A stretch of 64,000 nucleotides of DNA. It comes from Paenibacillus sp. NEAU-GSW1 (GTDB lineage: Bacteria; Bacillota; Bacilli; Paenibacillales; Paenibacillaceae). This document shows, piece by piece, positions 56,285 to 64,000 of this stretch. Location: positions 1-64,000 of the forward strand of contig NZ_WOVL01000011.1 in assembly GCF_009737085.1 (NCBI RefSeq), given 5' to 3'. The position numbers were made by a program, and so were the translations under genes. How positions within the stretch are numbered: position 1 is the stretch's first letter; every line of letters begins with the position of its first letter. Under the pieces are notes generated by a model. It was not told the origin of the DNA. It saw nothing but the letters and a program-made list of their open reading frames with translations, and did no database searches.

Positions 56285-57055
56285 ATGACTTTACTTACAA
56301 AAACAAGAACGCTAAACCGGCTGCTCCAGCGAGCGGCCGGCAAAGCGGTTAATTTCCGAGAGATGGCTGAAGTGCTAAGCAGCACGATTCAAACGAACGT
56401 ATTTGTCGTCAGCCGCAAAGGCAAAGTGCTTGGCTGCGCGGCGGTCAATGCGTTTGATCATGATTCGCTTCGTTCCATGTCGGTCGAAGAGCTTCGTTTT
56501 CCGCAAGCGAGCAACGTTCTTTTTTTGGACATGCAGGAATCGGTAACGAACGTATCGCCTGATGCAGGCGTATACGAAGCGTTTCCTGCTCTTGGCCAGC
56601 AGGAAATTATGACCGTTGTTCCGATTACAGGCGGGGGAGATCGGCTTGGAACGTTGGTTCTGACGCGGCATAGCGGACATTTCGACGATGATGACCTTGT
56701 TCTTGCGGAATATGGATCAACTATTGTCGGCATGGAAATATTGCGTGAACGTGCCGATGAAGTGGAGCAGGAAGTGCGGAGCCGCGCGGTCGTATCGGTT
56801 GCTGTCGGTTCGCTGTCGTTTAGCGAATTGGAGGCAGTGGAGCATATCTTTGAGGAGCTGGAGGGCAAGGAAGGCTTGCTAGTCGCTTCGAAGATTGCGG
56901 ACAGAGTCGGCATTACGCGTTCGGTAATCGTAAACGCTTTGCGCAAACTGGAAAGCGCAGGCGTAATCGAGACACGGTCGCTTGGCATGAAAGGCACTTA
57001 CATCCGAATTTTGAATCAACAATTGCTCCAGGAATTAGAGAAAATAAAAGCTTAA
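56285..57055 (+). CDS. codY: GTP- and branched-chain amino acid-sensing repressor CodY
   Basis: CodY is the global regulator of nutrient limitation in low-GC Gram-positives. The 256 residues form a GAF domain ([30 protein letters not shown]) that binds Ile/Val/Leu and a C-terminal winged helix ([19 protein letters not shown], then [19 protein letters not shown]). ATG 56285 follows GGGAGGC. A strong terminator separates it from the fla/che operon. Confidence 0.96.
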   Translation: MTLLTKTRTLNRLLQRAAGKAVNFREMAEVLSSTIQTNVFVVSRKGKVLGCAAVNAFDHDSLRSMSVEELRFPQASNVLFLDMQESVTNVSPDAGVYEAFPALGQQEIMTVVPITGGGDRLGTLVLTRHSGHFDDDDLVLAEYGSTIVGMEILRERADEVEQEVRSRAVVSVAVGSLSFSELEAVEHIFEELEGKEGLLVASKIADRVGITRSVIVNALRKLESAGVIETRSLGMKGTYIRILNQQLLQELEKIKA

Positions 57056-57083
57056 TACGAAGAATGGGACGTTGTTCCCATCT

Positions 57084-57117
57084 AAGCCCTATCTATTATT
57101 AAAGATAGGGCTTTTTT
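57084..57117 (+). terminator. Terminator after codY
   Basis: AAGCCCTATCT and AGATAGGGCTT form a perfect 11-bp stem with an 8-base loop, followed by T4. Confidence 0.93.
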
Positions 57118-57287
57118 CTTATTGTAATAAATTAGGTAATTGTTGAATATTATCTTGTCGGCAAATCTCGACACCTACGTCTCATTTTTTTCATAATTAT
57201 GTGTCGAAGAAGCAGGAATGATGCTTAATCTGTTGAATACCTATTTAACCACATCAGAATAATTAAGCGGTTTACAGCGATAAAGCT

Positions 57288-57315
57288 TAAAGGAGATGAT
57301 TCTGATTGGCGATAA
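57288..57315 (+). promoter_or_regulatory. Sigma-D-like flagellar promoter
   Basis: TAAA at 57288-57291, a 16-base spacer and GGCGATAA at 57308-57315 match the sigma-D form TAAA-N15/16-GCCGATAA with one mismatch. It lies 90 bases before flgB, at the place of the sigma-D promoter of the B. subtilis fla/che operon. A sigma-A promoter may lie further upstream. Confidence 0.65.
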
Positions 57316-57404
57316 AAACATCCGCATAAACGCGGTCGAACATCGTCGAAATACTCCGATAGGAGTTTTTCTCATATCTTCAACTCGAAAGTGGTGATTA
57401 CTAC

Positions 57405-57821
57405 ATGAAATTGTTAAGCGGCGCATCTTTTCAGCGGTTGGAAAGCGCAGTTCATGCAGCAGAAATGCGGCAAGGCGTGCTGGCAAATAACATCGCAAAT
57501 GCCGATACTCCAAACTTTAAACGGTCTGAAGTGTTATTCGAGGAACTGCTGGAACAGCAAATGGGTCAACAACCGGAGAGAAAGCTGGTAGGACTTCGAA
57601 ACAATGAAAGGCACTTGCATATCGGCAAGACTTCCGCTGCGGCTTCGACAACGCAGATTTCGACAGATTCGGCGACTACGATGAATAATAATGGCAACAA
57701 TGTCGACATTGAGAGAGAAATGGCGCTGCTGGCTAAAAACCAATTAAGCTATAACTTCTATATTCAACAAATCAATCATGACGCGAAAATGATGCGAATC
57801 GGAATTGAAGGGAGAGCTTAG
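57405..57821 (+). CDS. flgB: Flagellar basal-body rod protein FlgB
   Basis: FlgB is a proximal rod subunit, secreted by the flagellar export system. The 138 residues include the rod signature HAAEMRQGVLANNIANADTP and FKRSEVLFEELL. The N- and C-terminal segments are suited to coiled-coil packing. AAAGTGGTGATT provides the ribosome site. It is the first gene of the fla/che operon, two bases before flgC. Confidence 0.96.
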   Translation: MKLLSGASFQRLESAVHAAEMRQGVLANNIANADTPNFKRSEVLFEELLEQQMGQQPERKLVGLRNNERHLHIGKTSAAASTTQISTDSATTMNNNGNNVDIEREMALLAKNQLSYNFYIQQINHDAKMMRIGIEGRA

Positions 57822-57823
57822 TC

Positions 57824-58276
57824 TTGAAAATATCGAGCAGTTTTGATGCAAGCGCATCGGCGCTAACCGCGCAGCGGCTCAGGATGGACGTTATATCTTC
57901 AAACGTAGCAAACGCGGAAACGACTAGAGCTTCGATTGTGAATGGGCAATTCGTCCCGTACAAAAGGAAGATGGTCGTGGTCGAGCCGCAAACGCAGCAA
58001 ACTTTCGCGGATGTGCTGAATGGCCATATAAATGGCTCCAGTAGTTCGAAAGGCGTGGTTGCAGCTCGCGTAATCGAGGATCAGACACCTACGAAACTGG
58101 TCTACAATCCGACTCATCCCGATGCCGATGCAAACGGCTATGTGAATATGCCCAACGTAGATATCGCAAAGGAAATGGTAGATATGATTTCGGCCACTCG
58201 TTCTTACGAGGCCAACGTCACGGCGCTCAACGCTTCAAAGGCGATGTTTATGAAAGCCCTTGAAATCGGTAAATAA
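57824..58276 (+). CDS. flgC: Flagellar basal-body rod protein FlgC
   Basis: FlgC is a rod subunit of 150 residues, with ASALTAQRLRMDVISSNVAN-like N-terminal signature, NPTHPDADANGYVNMPNVD and ISATRSYEANVTALNASKAM near the C-terminus. The TTG at 57824 follows GGGAGAGCTTAG. It is tightly spaced after flgB and 24 bases before fliE. Confidence 0.96.
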   Translation: MKISSSFDASASALTAQRLRMDVISSNVANAETTRASIVNGQFVPYKRKMVVVEPQTQQTFADVLNGHINGSSSSKGVVAARVIEDQTPTKLVYNPTHPDADANGYVNMPNVDIAKEMVDMISATRSYEANVTALNASKAMFMKALEIGK

Positions 58277-58300
58277 AACTAAATTCGCGGAGGTGCTAAC

Positions 58301-58609
58301 ATGATTCAGTCGCTTCAGCTCAGCCAGGCCCAGCCTGTTTCCAAGCTGTTGGAAGCTTCCCAATCTAAGCAAGCAACGCCTGCAGAATTGACGCAGTCAT
58401 TCGGGCAATATTTGCAGCAAGCCATAGATGGCGTAAGCGCGCAAGAAAAGAATGTACATACGATGAATGATAAGTTTCTGATCGGCGAGGTTGACGTTTC
58501 GCAAGTGCTCATCGCATCCGAACAAGCACAGCTTAGCCTGCAGCTTACCGCGCAAGTCCGTAACAAAGTGATTGAAGCATATCAAGAGATTATGCGGATG
58601 CAAGTATAG
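58301..58609 (+). CDS. fliE: Flagellar hook-basal body protein FliE
   Basis: FliE joins the MS ring to the rod. The 102 residues show SFGQYLQQAIDGVSAQEKNV, then LIGEVDVSQVLIASEQAQLS and VIEAYQEIMRMQV, all typical. ATG follows GCGGAGGTG. It precedes fliF by 41 bases. Confidence 0.96.
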   Translation: MIQSLQLSQAQPVSKLLEASQSKQATPAELTQSFGQYLQQAIDGVSAQEKNVHTMNDKFLIGEVDVSQVLIASEQAQLSLQLTAQVRNKVIEAYQEIMRMQV

Positions 58610-58650
58610 CTGTAATACATACCTAGCAAATATTTGGGTGAGGTGACAAT

Positions 58651-60219
58651 GTGAACGAAAGAATCGCCCAAGCTACGCAAAGGCTCAAGCAATTTTGGAG
58701 TCAAATGGGCAAAAAACAAAAAATTGGGCTGGGGGCATCGATTGGTGTACTGCTTTTGTCCATCATACTGCTGACGTACATATTCACAAGGACCGATTAT
58801 GAGCTCGCTTTTCAAAATCTAGATACAACGGATGCAGCTGCAATTATGAATTATTTGGACAGCAGCGGCATTTCATACGAACTGAGCAATAACGGAAAAA
58901 GCATTTCCGTTCCAAGCGCAGTCGCTTCTCGAATCAAAGTCGATGTCGGCTCGCAAGGACTTGTCCAGAACGGCTCGATGGGCTTTGAGGCATTCTCGGA
59001 AGGCTCCTCGCCATTTGGCGGAACGGAGAACGAATTCAATGTTAAATATTTGAATGCGTTAAACGGCGAGGTTCAGCAGTTGCTGAACGGCATGCAAGGC
59101 GTCGAAAGCTCCAACGTATTGATCAATCTGCCGGAAGAGACCGTATTTCTAAGTCCTGAAGAGGCGGAGAGAGCATCGGCTTCCATCATGTTGAAATTCA
59201 CTTCCGGTTACCGCCCTTCGCAAAAAGAAGTGGACGGCTACTACAATCTGGTAAAAACGGCAGTGCCGAAATTGGCGGTTGAAAACATTACGATTTCCAG
59301 TCCGCAAGGCGAACTCGTTTCAACTGAAGCCGGCGGCATTGGAGCAGGTGCAACAGACGCGGCTGACGACCAGTTCCAAATTCAGCGCAAATACGAATTG
59401 GAATTGAAAAAGAACATTCAGCAGTTTCTTGGTCCGCTCGTAGGCGAGAATCTTGTCATCAGCGTAGCGAGCAGCTTTAATTTCGATAAGAAAAAGTCGG
59501 AAGAGCAGCTGGTTAGGCCGCTGGAGAACAACAACAACAACGGCATTATACTTAGCGAAGAGTCGAGCAACAGCAGCTCGACAAACGGAAGCGCTCAAGC
59601 CGGCGGAGTGGCCGGAACGGGTGAAACCGACGTGCCTGGCTACACAGCCGCTCAATCGAACGGCAACTCCGAATCGGAGCAAAGCACCAGCGCTATTAAT
59701 TATGATTACAACCGCATCAACAACTTGATTGAATCCGCTCCGTTCACGCTTAAAGATCTGTCGATTAGCATCGGCGTTGAGGAAGGCAAGTTGAACGAGC
59801 AATCGCTAGCCAGCGTTACTACATATTTGACATCACTCGTACGGGCGCAGCTTGCTGATTCCGGTCAAGATGTTAATGATGACGTGCTGATGAATAAAAA
59901 GGTTTCAGTCATTGCCCAAGCTTTTGCGGAAAATGGCGGAAACGGCGCAACAAGCGGGTTGTCCACAGGTTGGACGATCGGTATTGGCGCAGCGGCACTT
60001 GCCATAATCGGCGCACTTGCCGTCATGCTTGTTCGAAGAAGAAAACAACAGGCAGTCGAACAGCAGCTGGTTATGGATACACCGGTCAAAGTCGAGTATC
60101 CATCTCTGGATTTTGATGCCACGCAAGACAGTCAAGCTCGTAAAAATCTGGAAACACTGGCCAAACGCAAGCCTGAAGAATTCGTTAACCTTCTTCGCAC
60201 CTGGCTTGTGGATGAATAG
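58651..60219 (+). CDS. fliF: Flagellar M-ring protein FliF
   Basis: FliF forms the MS ring in the membrane. The 522 residues have a first membrane helix (about 29-48), ring-building motifs (LAFQNLDTTDAAAIMNYLD, GSQGLVQNGSMGFEAF, AYLNALNGE-like region), a variable Ser/Asn-rich extracellular loop (about 300-345) and a second helix at about 430-455. The C-terminus NLETLAKRKPEEFVNLLRTW binds FliG. The GTG follows GGTGAGGTGA. Confidence 0.96.
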   Translation: MNERIAQATQRLKQFWSQMGKKQKIGLGASIGVLLLSIILLTYIFTRTDYELAFQNLDTTDAAAIMNYLDSSGISYELSNNGKSISVPSAVASRIKVDVGSQGLVQNGSMGFEAFSEGSSPFGGTENEFNVKYLNALNGEVQQLLNGMQGVESSNVLINLPEETVFLSPEEAERASASIMLKFTSGYRPSQKEVDGYYNLVKTAVPKLAVENITISSPQGELVSTEAGGIGAGATDAADDQFQIQRKYELELKKNIQQFLGPLVGENLVISVASSFNFDKKKSEEQLVRPLENNNNNGIILSEESSNSSSTNGSAQAGGVAGTGETDVPGYTAAQSNGNSESEQSTSAINYDYNRINNLIESAPFTLKDLSISIGVEEGKLNEQSLASVTTYLTSLVRAQLADSGQDVNDDVLMNKKVSVIAQAFAENGGNGATSGLSTGWTIGIGAAALAIIGALAVMLVRRRKQQAVEQQLVMDTPVKVEYPSLDFDATQDSQARKNLETLAKRKPEEFVNLLRTWLVDE

Positions 60220-60230
60220 AGGTGGATCAG

Positions 60231-61244
60231 ATGGCGAAATTGTCAAACGGTTTAACCGGCAGGCAGAAGGCTGCTATCCTTCTAATTACGCTAGGGCCTG
60301 AAGTGTCGGCACAAATTTTTAAACATTTGCGGGAAGAGGAGATTGAACAGCTTACGCTGGAAATCGCCAATGTCCGAAAAATCGATAGCAGTGAAAGAGA
60401 AACGATCATAAGCGAATTTCATCAAATTTGCTTGGCTCAGGAATACATTACGCAAGGCGGCATTACGTATGCGAAGGACATCTTGGAAAAAGCGCTTGGC
60501 GAGCAGAAAGCAAGTGAAGTGATCAGCCGTCTGACAGCTACGCTGCAAGTAAGACCGTTCGACTTTGCACGCAAAGCTGAACCGACGCAGATTTTGAACT
60601 TTATCCAAAATGAAAATTCGCAAACGATCGCGCTCGTCCTGTCCTATTTGCAATCGGAGCAATCCTCGCACATTCTTTCGTCGCTTCCGCAAGAGAAGCA
60701 AGCAGATGTTGCACGCAGAATTGCGCTGATGGACAGTACTTCACCTGAAGTTATCGGTCAAGTAGAGCGAGTCCTGGAGCAAAAGCTTTCGGCTACAGTT
60801 ACTCAGGATTATACGAACGCCGGCGGCATCGATTCGATCGTTCAAATTTTGAACGGCGTCGACCGCGGTACAGAACGCACCATTCTCGATGCGCTCGAAA
60901 TTCAAGATCCTGAACTAGCCGAAGAAATTAAAAAACGGATGTTTGTATTCGAAGATATCGTCAACATCGACAACCGTTCGATTCAGCGTATCATTCGCGA
61001 TATCGAGACCTCCGACCTTCAGCTTGCGCTTAAAGTGGCGAGCGAAGAAGTTCGCGAAGCGATTTTCCGCAACATGTCGAAGCGGATGGTCGAAACGTTC
61101 AAGGAAGAAATGGAGTTTATGGGTCCTGTCCGTTTGCGGGATGTGGAAGAAGCCCAAACTCGTATCGTCGCTACTATTCGCAGACTGGAAGAATCCGGCG
61201 AGATTATTATAGCTCGCGGCGGAGGAGACGATATCATTGTCTAA
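60231..61244 (+). CDS. fliG: Flagellar motor switch protein FliG
   Basis: FliG couples stator torque to rotor rotation and switching. The 337 residues include LTGRQKAAILLITLGPEVSA, the middle EHPQ-like region (here NENSQTIALVLSYL) and the C-domain with the charged torque helix (VFEDIVNIDNRSIQRIIRDI) and MSKRMVETFKEEM. I chose ATG 60231, 5-6 bases after AGAGGTGG; GTG 60222 is inside that site. Its end overlaps fliH by 8 bases. Confidence 0.96.
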   Translation: MAKLSNGLTGRQKAAILLITLGPEVSAQIFKHLREEEIEQLTLEIANVRKIDSSERETIISEFHQICLAQEYITQGGITYAKDILEKALGEQKASEVISRLTATLQVRPFDFARKAEPTQILNFIQNENSQTIALVLSYLQSEQSSHILSSLPQEKQADVARRIALMDSTSPEVIGQVERVLEQKLSATVTQDYTNAGGIDSIVQILNGVDRGTERTILDALEIQDPELAEEIKKRMFVFEDIVNIDNRSIQRIIRDIETSDLQLALKVASEEVREAIFRNMSKRMVETFKEEMEFMGPVRLRDVEEAQTRIVATIRRLEESGEIIIARGGGDDIIV

Positions 61245-62082
61245 TTTAATTAAATCGAATAGCGTTATCTCGCTCGAGCAAATAAAAGAGCTGCTCCGGC
61301 AAAACCAATATGCGCCGCCTGCTGCTGAGTTCGATCAAGCACAGCTGGTCCCGGAAGAACCTGCGGGTCCTGACGAAGAAACGATTTCGCTCCGCGAGCA
61401 AATTTTGAATGACGCTCAGTCATTTGCGGAGGAACGGCTTCGTGAAGCCGGGAAACAATGCGAGCAAATGATCGCCGATACAGAAGCGCAAATTGATGCC
61501 TGGTGGCTTGAGAAAAGGCTTGAAGATGAGCAAATGGCCCAAGTTTCTCGCGAAGACGGATACAAGCAAGGCTTCATGGAAGGCAGCGAACAAGCACAGG
61601 CCGAATTGCACCAGCAATGGGAACAAAAGCTTGTTGAAGCTAGCGCCATACTAAAGTCCGGCTATGAAATGCGGGAGCAAATCATTCAAGAAGCAGAACC
61701 GTTCCTTGTCGAATTAAGCTGTGCGATAGCGGAAAAGGTTATTGGCCGCCAACTTGAATCAGCTCCGGAAATTGCTCTTGAACTCATCCGCAAATCTTTA
61801 TCTCGTCGCAGAGAACAAGGCGTTATTGCGCTTTGTGTTGCCCCAAGCCAATTGGCTTTTGTGCAAGCAGCACGAGAAGAACTTAATCTCGTAATCGACT
61901 CGCAAGCTGAACTGCAAATTTTGCCCGACGCTACAGTACGCGATTTTGGCTGTGTCATACGCTCTGCATTCGGCAGCATAGACGCTCGAATCGACACGCA
62001 GCTTTCGGAAATTAAACGCGAGCTCATCCAGCTTGCTCACCAAAGCGATGAGGATCGAGGGATAATTGATGAGCGCGATTAA
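61237..62082 (+). CDS. fliH: Flagellar assembly protein FliH
   Basis: FliH regulates the FliI ATPase at the export gate. The 281 residues consist of a polar N-terminal part, a long coiled coil rich in Glu/Gln (about 45-145, including [17 protein letters not shown] and [19 protein letters not shown]) and a C-terminal domain ([38 protein letters not shown]). The TTG start at 61237 follows GGAGGAGACG and overlaps fliG; the end overlaps fliI by 14 bases. Confidence 0.92.
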   Translation: MSNLIKSNSVISLEQIKELLRQNQYAPPAAEFDQAQLVPEEPAGPDEETISLREQILNDAQSFAEERLREAGKQCEQMIADTEAQIDAWWLEKRLEDEQMAQVSREDGYKQGFMEGSEQAQAELHQQWEQKLVEASAILKSGYEMREQIIQEAEPFLVELSCAIAEKVIGRQLESAPEIALELIRKSLSRRREQGVIALCVAPSQLAFVQAAREELNLVIDSQAELQILPDATVRDFGCVIRSAFGSIDARIDTQLSEIKRELIQLAHQSDEDRGIIDERD

Positions 62083-63394
62083 GCTGGATGCTTCCAAGTA
62101 TATTGAACATTTGACTCCAATCGATCCAGTCCGTGTGAACGGAAAAGTTACACAGGTTATTGGATTGACGGTCGAGTCGGAAGGTCCGGACGCAAGCATC
62201 GGCGATGTGTGTTACATCTACTCGTCGAAAGGCGCAAAGCCGATTAAAGCGGAAGTCGTTGGATTTCGCGACAATAAAGTTATTCTAATGCCGCTAGGAG
62301 ATCTTCATGCGATAAGCCCGGGTTGCGATGTTGTCGGCACAGGCAAACCGCTGACGGTTCAAGTCGGATCTGAACTGCTAGGCAAAGTGCTAGACGGACT
62401 TGGTCAGCCGCTTGACGGATCATTCCTGCCAAGCCGGATGCAGCACTATTCGACTCATAACGAGCCTGGCAATCCGCTCAAGCGTCCTAGGGTAACGGAA
62501 CCGCTAAGTATCGGTGTACGAGCGATTGATGGTTTGCTTACTGTCGGTCAAGGCCAGCGCGTAGGCATCTTCGCAGGCTCGGGCGTAGGCAAAAGTACGC
62601 TGCTCGGCATGATTGCGCGCAACACCTCAGCGGATGTAAACGTAATTGCGCTAATTGGTGAACGCGGTCGAGAGGTGCTCGAGTTTATCGAGAAGGATCT
62701 CGGACCGGAAGGGCTCGCCAGATCCGTCGTCGTAGTCGCGACATCCGATCAGCCGGCGCTTATTCGAATTAAGGGCGCTTTGCTCGCGACGTCAATCGCT
62801 GAATATTTTCGCGATCGCGGCATGAACGTCATGCTCATGATGGATTCTGTCACGCGATTTGCGATGGCGCAGCGCGAGGTCGGGCTTGCTATCGGCGAAC
62901 CTCCGGCAACCAGAGGCTATACGCCTTCTGTTTTTGCAACCTTGCCGAAACTGCTTGAACGGGCGGGAACCGGTCCGACAGGATCGATTACCGCGTTCTA
63001 TACCGTTCTTGTAGACGGCGATGATATGAATGAGCCAATCGCAGACGCAGTCCGCGGCATATTGGACGGGCATATCGTATTAAGCCGGCATCTTGCTAAC
63101 AAGGGACATTTTCCTGCCATCGACGTGTTGGCTTCCGTAAGCCGGGTCATGAAGGAAATTGTAACGGAAGAACAGCAAGATGCAGCCAATCAATTAAAAC
63201 GGCTGTTATCAATTTATAAAGATTCGGAAGACCTCATCAATATTGGGGCGTACCAAAGCGGTTCGAATGCAGAAATTGATTTGGCGATCGAAAATATCGA
63301 AGCTATTCATCAATTTACGAGGCAGAGAACGAGCGAAAAAGTAAGTCTCACAGAGGCGCAAGACCGTTTAATGAGCGACTTTTACAGGAGATGA
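62069..63394 (+). CDS. fliI: Flagellum-specific ATP synthase FliI
   Basis: FliI is the hexameric ATPase of the flagellar export system, similar to F1-beta. The 441 residues show Walker [16 protein letters not shown], the ..[20 protein letters not shown] segment, Walker [20 protein letters not shown] and [12 protein letters not shown], the family signature. ATG 62069 follows GAGGGATAATTG and overlaps fliH by 14 bases. fliJ starts 8 bases after the stop. Confidence 0.96.
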   Translation: MSAIKLDASKYIEHLTPIDPVRVNGKVTQVIGLTVESEGPDASIGDVCYIYSSKGAKPIKAEVVGFRDNKVILMPLGDLHAISPGCDVVGTGKPLTVQVGSELLGKVLDGLGQPLDGSFLPSRMQHYSTHNEPGNPLKRPRVTEPLSIGVRAIDGLLTVGQGQRVGIFAGSGVGKSTLLGMIARNTSADVNVIALIGERGREVLEFIEKDLGPEGLARSVVVVATSDQPALIRIKGALLATSIAEYFRDRGMNVMLMMDSVTRFAMAQREVGLAIGEPPATRGYTPSVFATLPKLLERAGTGPTGSITAFYTVLVDGDDMNEPIADAVRGILDGHIVLSRHLANKGHFPAIDVLASVSRVMKEIVTEEQQDAANQLKRLLSIYKDSEDLINIGAYQSGSNAEIDLAIENIEAIHQFTRQRTSEKVSLTEAQDRLMSDFYRR

Positions 63395-63401
63395 ACCGTA
63401 A

Positions 63402-63854
63402 ATGGCAATGGCATCCTTTCGGTATTCGTATCAAAAGATCGTCGATTTGAAGACAAGCGAAAAGACTCAGGCCGAATGGCTTCTCTCTTCCGCGATCGGA
63501 GCTTTGCAGGTTGAGGAGCTGTCGCTCTCCGAACTGCGTCAGAAGCGATTCGAGTGGGAAGAGAAACAGCAAGAATCGGCTTTATTGTCCGTATCGTTGT
63601 CGGAATTGCAGCTCGTTCAACATTATTTAGAGTATTTAGACTGTTGTATTGAGAACAAGCTGCGAGACATTCGGCGTGCGCAGCAGAAGGTGGATAATAG
63701 CCGTTCTGAGCTGGCTGATCGGATGAAGGACGAGAAGGTATGGATGAAGGCGAAGGAGCATGCGCATGAGCGGTTCCGGTATGCGACGCAGTTAAAAGAG
63801 CAGAACGAGCTCGATGAAATAGCGACCGTTCGCTATATCGCATCGGCTACGTAG
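63402..63854 (+). CDS. fliJ: Flagellar export chaperone FliJ
   Basis: FliJ is the coiled-coil stalk of the export ATPase. The 150 residues begin FRYSYQKIVDLKTSEKTQAE, typical of FliJ, and are almost entirely heptad-rich, with Glu, Gln and Arg. A second ATG at 63408 would remove two residues. It follows fliI by 7 bases and precedes a membrane-anchored protein gene. Confidence 0.9.
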   Translation: MAMASFRYSYQKIVDLKTSEKTQAEWLLSSAIGALQVEELSLSELRQKRFEWEEKQQESALLSVSLSELQLVQHYLEYLDCCIENKLRDIRRAQQKVDNSRSELADRMKDEKVWMKAKEHAHERFRYATQLKEQNELDEIATVRYIASAT

Positions 63855-63890
63855 CGGAAGCTGCACGCTAGGCTAGAGGGAGTGATTCAA

Positions 63891-64000
63891 TTGGCGAATG
63901 CGGATTTGGAGAAAGAAGGCTACAGCGGTTTTGAACGATTTCTGTTTTTTATGACTCCAGTGCTGTTTGTAATCGTTTTGTTAGGCGTGCTGTATGTGCT
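63891..64000 (+). CDS. Start of a membrane-anchored flagellar-operon protein (YlxF/MotE-like), partial
   Basis: Only the first ~37 codons are inside the window. A TTG at 63891 follows GAGGGAGTGA. The protein begins with a short polar tail (ANADLEKEGYSGFERFLFF) and a membrane segment (PVLFVIVLLGVLYVL). In B. subtilis the gene after fliJ is ylxF, a MotE-like protein with one N-terminal helix, and this fragment fits. The remainder is not visible, so the family call rests on position and topology. Confidence 0.7.
   Translation, partial: MANADLEKEGYSGFERFLFFMTPVLFVIVLLGVLYV

Noticed and set aside
57117..57287. Small RNA or further gene between codY and the flagellar promoter
   Set aside because: AT-rich with no stable hairpin or coding frame that I can support.

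Overview
The window is a low-redundancy chromosomal segment of a spore-forming, flagellated Gram-positive bacterium, most likely a Paenibacillaceae member (Paenibacillus or a close relative). The grounds are the gene order, which follows Bacillus subtilis from ylbH to fliJ with Paenibacillus-like modifications, plus spore germination genes, CodY, FapR, SLH and CAP surface proteins, frequent GTG/TTG starts and strong Shine-Dalgarno sites. No rRNA, tRNA or CRISPR array was recognised.

Layout. 1-545: broken right end of an IS1182-type insertion sequence. 566-5957: a glycosyltransferase with a very basic N-terminus, divergent from a GerA-C-B type germinant receptor operon. 5954-10039: TPP riboswitch with terminator, then a thiamine-precursor ABC transporter operon (thiY, MTH1187-type thiamine-binding protein, thiX, thiZ, TatD-like hydrolase). 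10081-10255: 51-bp tandem repeats. 10377-15018: an envelope group (glycosyltransferase, glucosaminidase, L,D-transpeptidase, OatA-like O-acetyltransferase). 15107-15668: a small membrane protein and a gene-poor stretch.

15669-21317: ylb cluster (rsmD, coaD, ylbJ, ylbL, tmcAL, ylbN, rpmF). 21381-27607: the FapR regulon (fapR, plsX, fabH, fabD, fabG, acpP, fabF) with a FapR operator overlapping the fapR promoter. 27597-41676: rnc, smc, 51-bp repeats again, ftsY, ylxM, ffh, rpsP, khpA, rimM, trmD, a CAP/SLH surface protein on the minus strand, rplS with an L19 leader hairpin, lepB, rbgA (ylqF), rnhB. These are RNA processing, protein targeting, ribosome assembly and chromosome functions.

41823-54026: a FliK-like and FlhB-C-like pair, yraN, an NlpC/P60 peptidase, comM, sucCD, dprA, topA, trmFO. 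54285-57055: hslV, hslU, codY; the xerC/codV gene usual at this place in Bacillus is absent. 57288-64000: start of the fla/che operon (flgB, flgC, fliE, fliF, fliG, fliH, fliI, fliJ and the beginning of the next gene), preceded by a sigma-D-like promoter.

Most of the window is conserved core genome. The less explained items are: one 51-bp intergenic tandem-repeat family found at two distant loci; the terminator-like hairpin overlapping the comM ribosome binding site; the stand-alone FlhB C-domain mimic next to a FliK-like protein; the TatD hydrolase under TPP riboswitch control; the N-terminus of HslV; and an identical 10-mer at nearly the same distance upstream of acpP and fabF.
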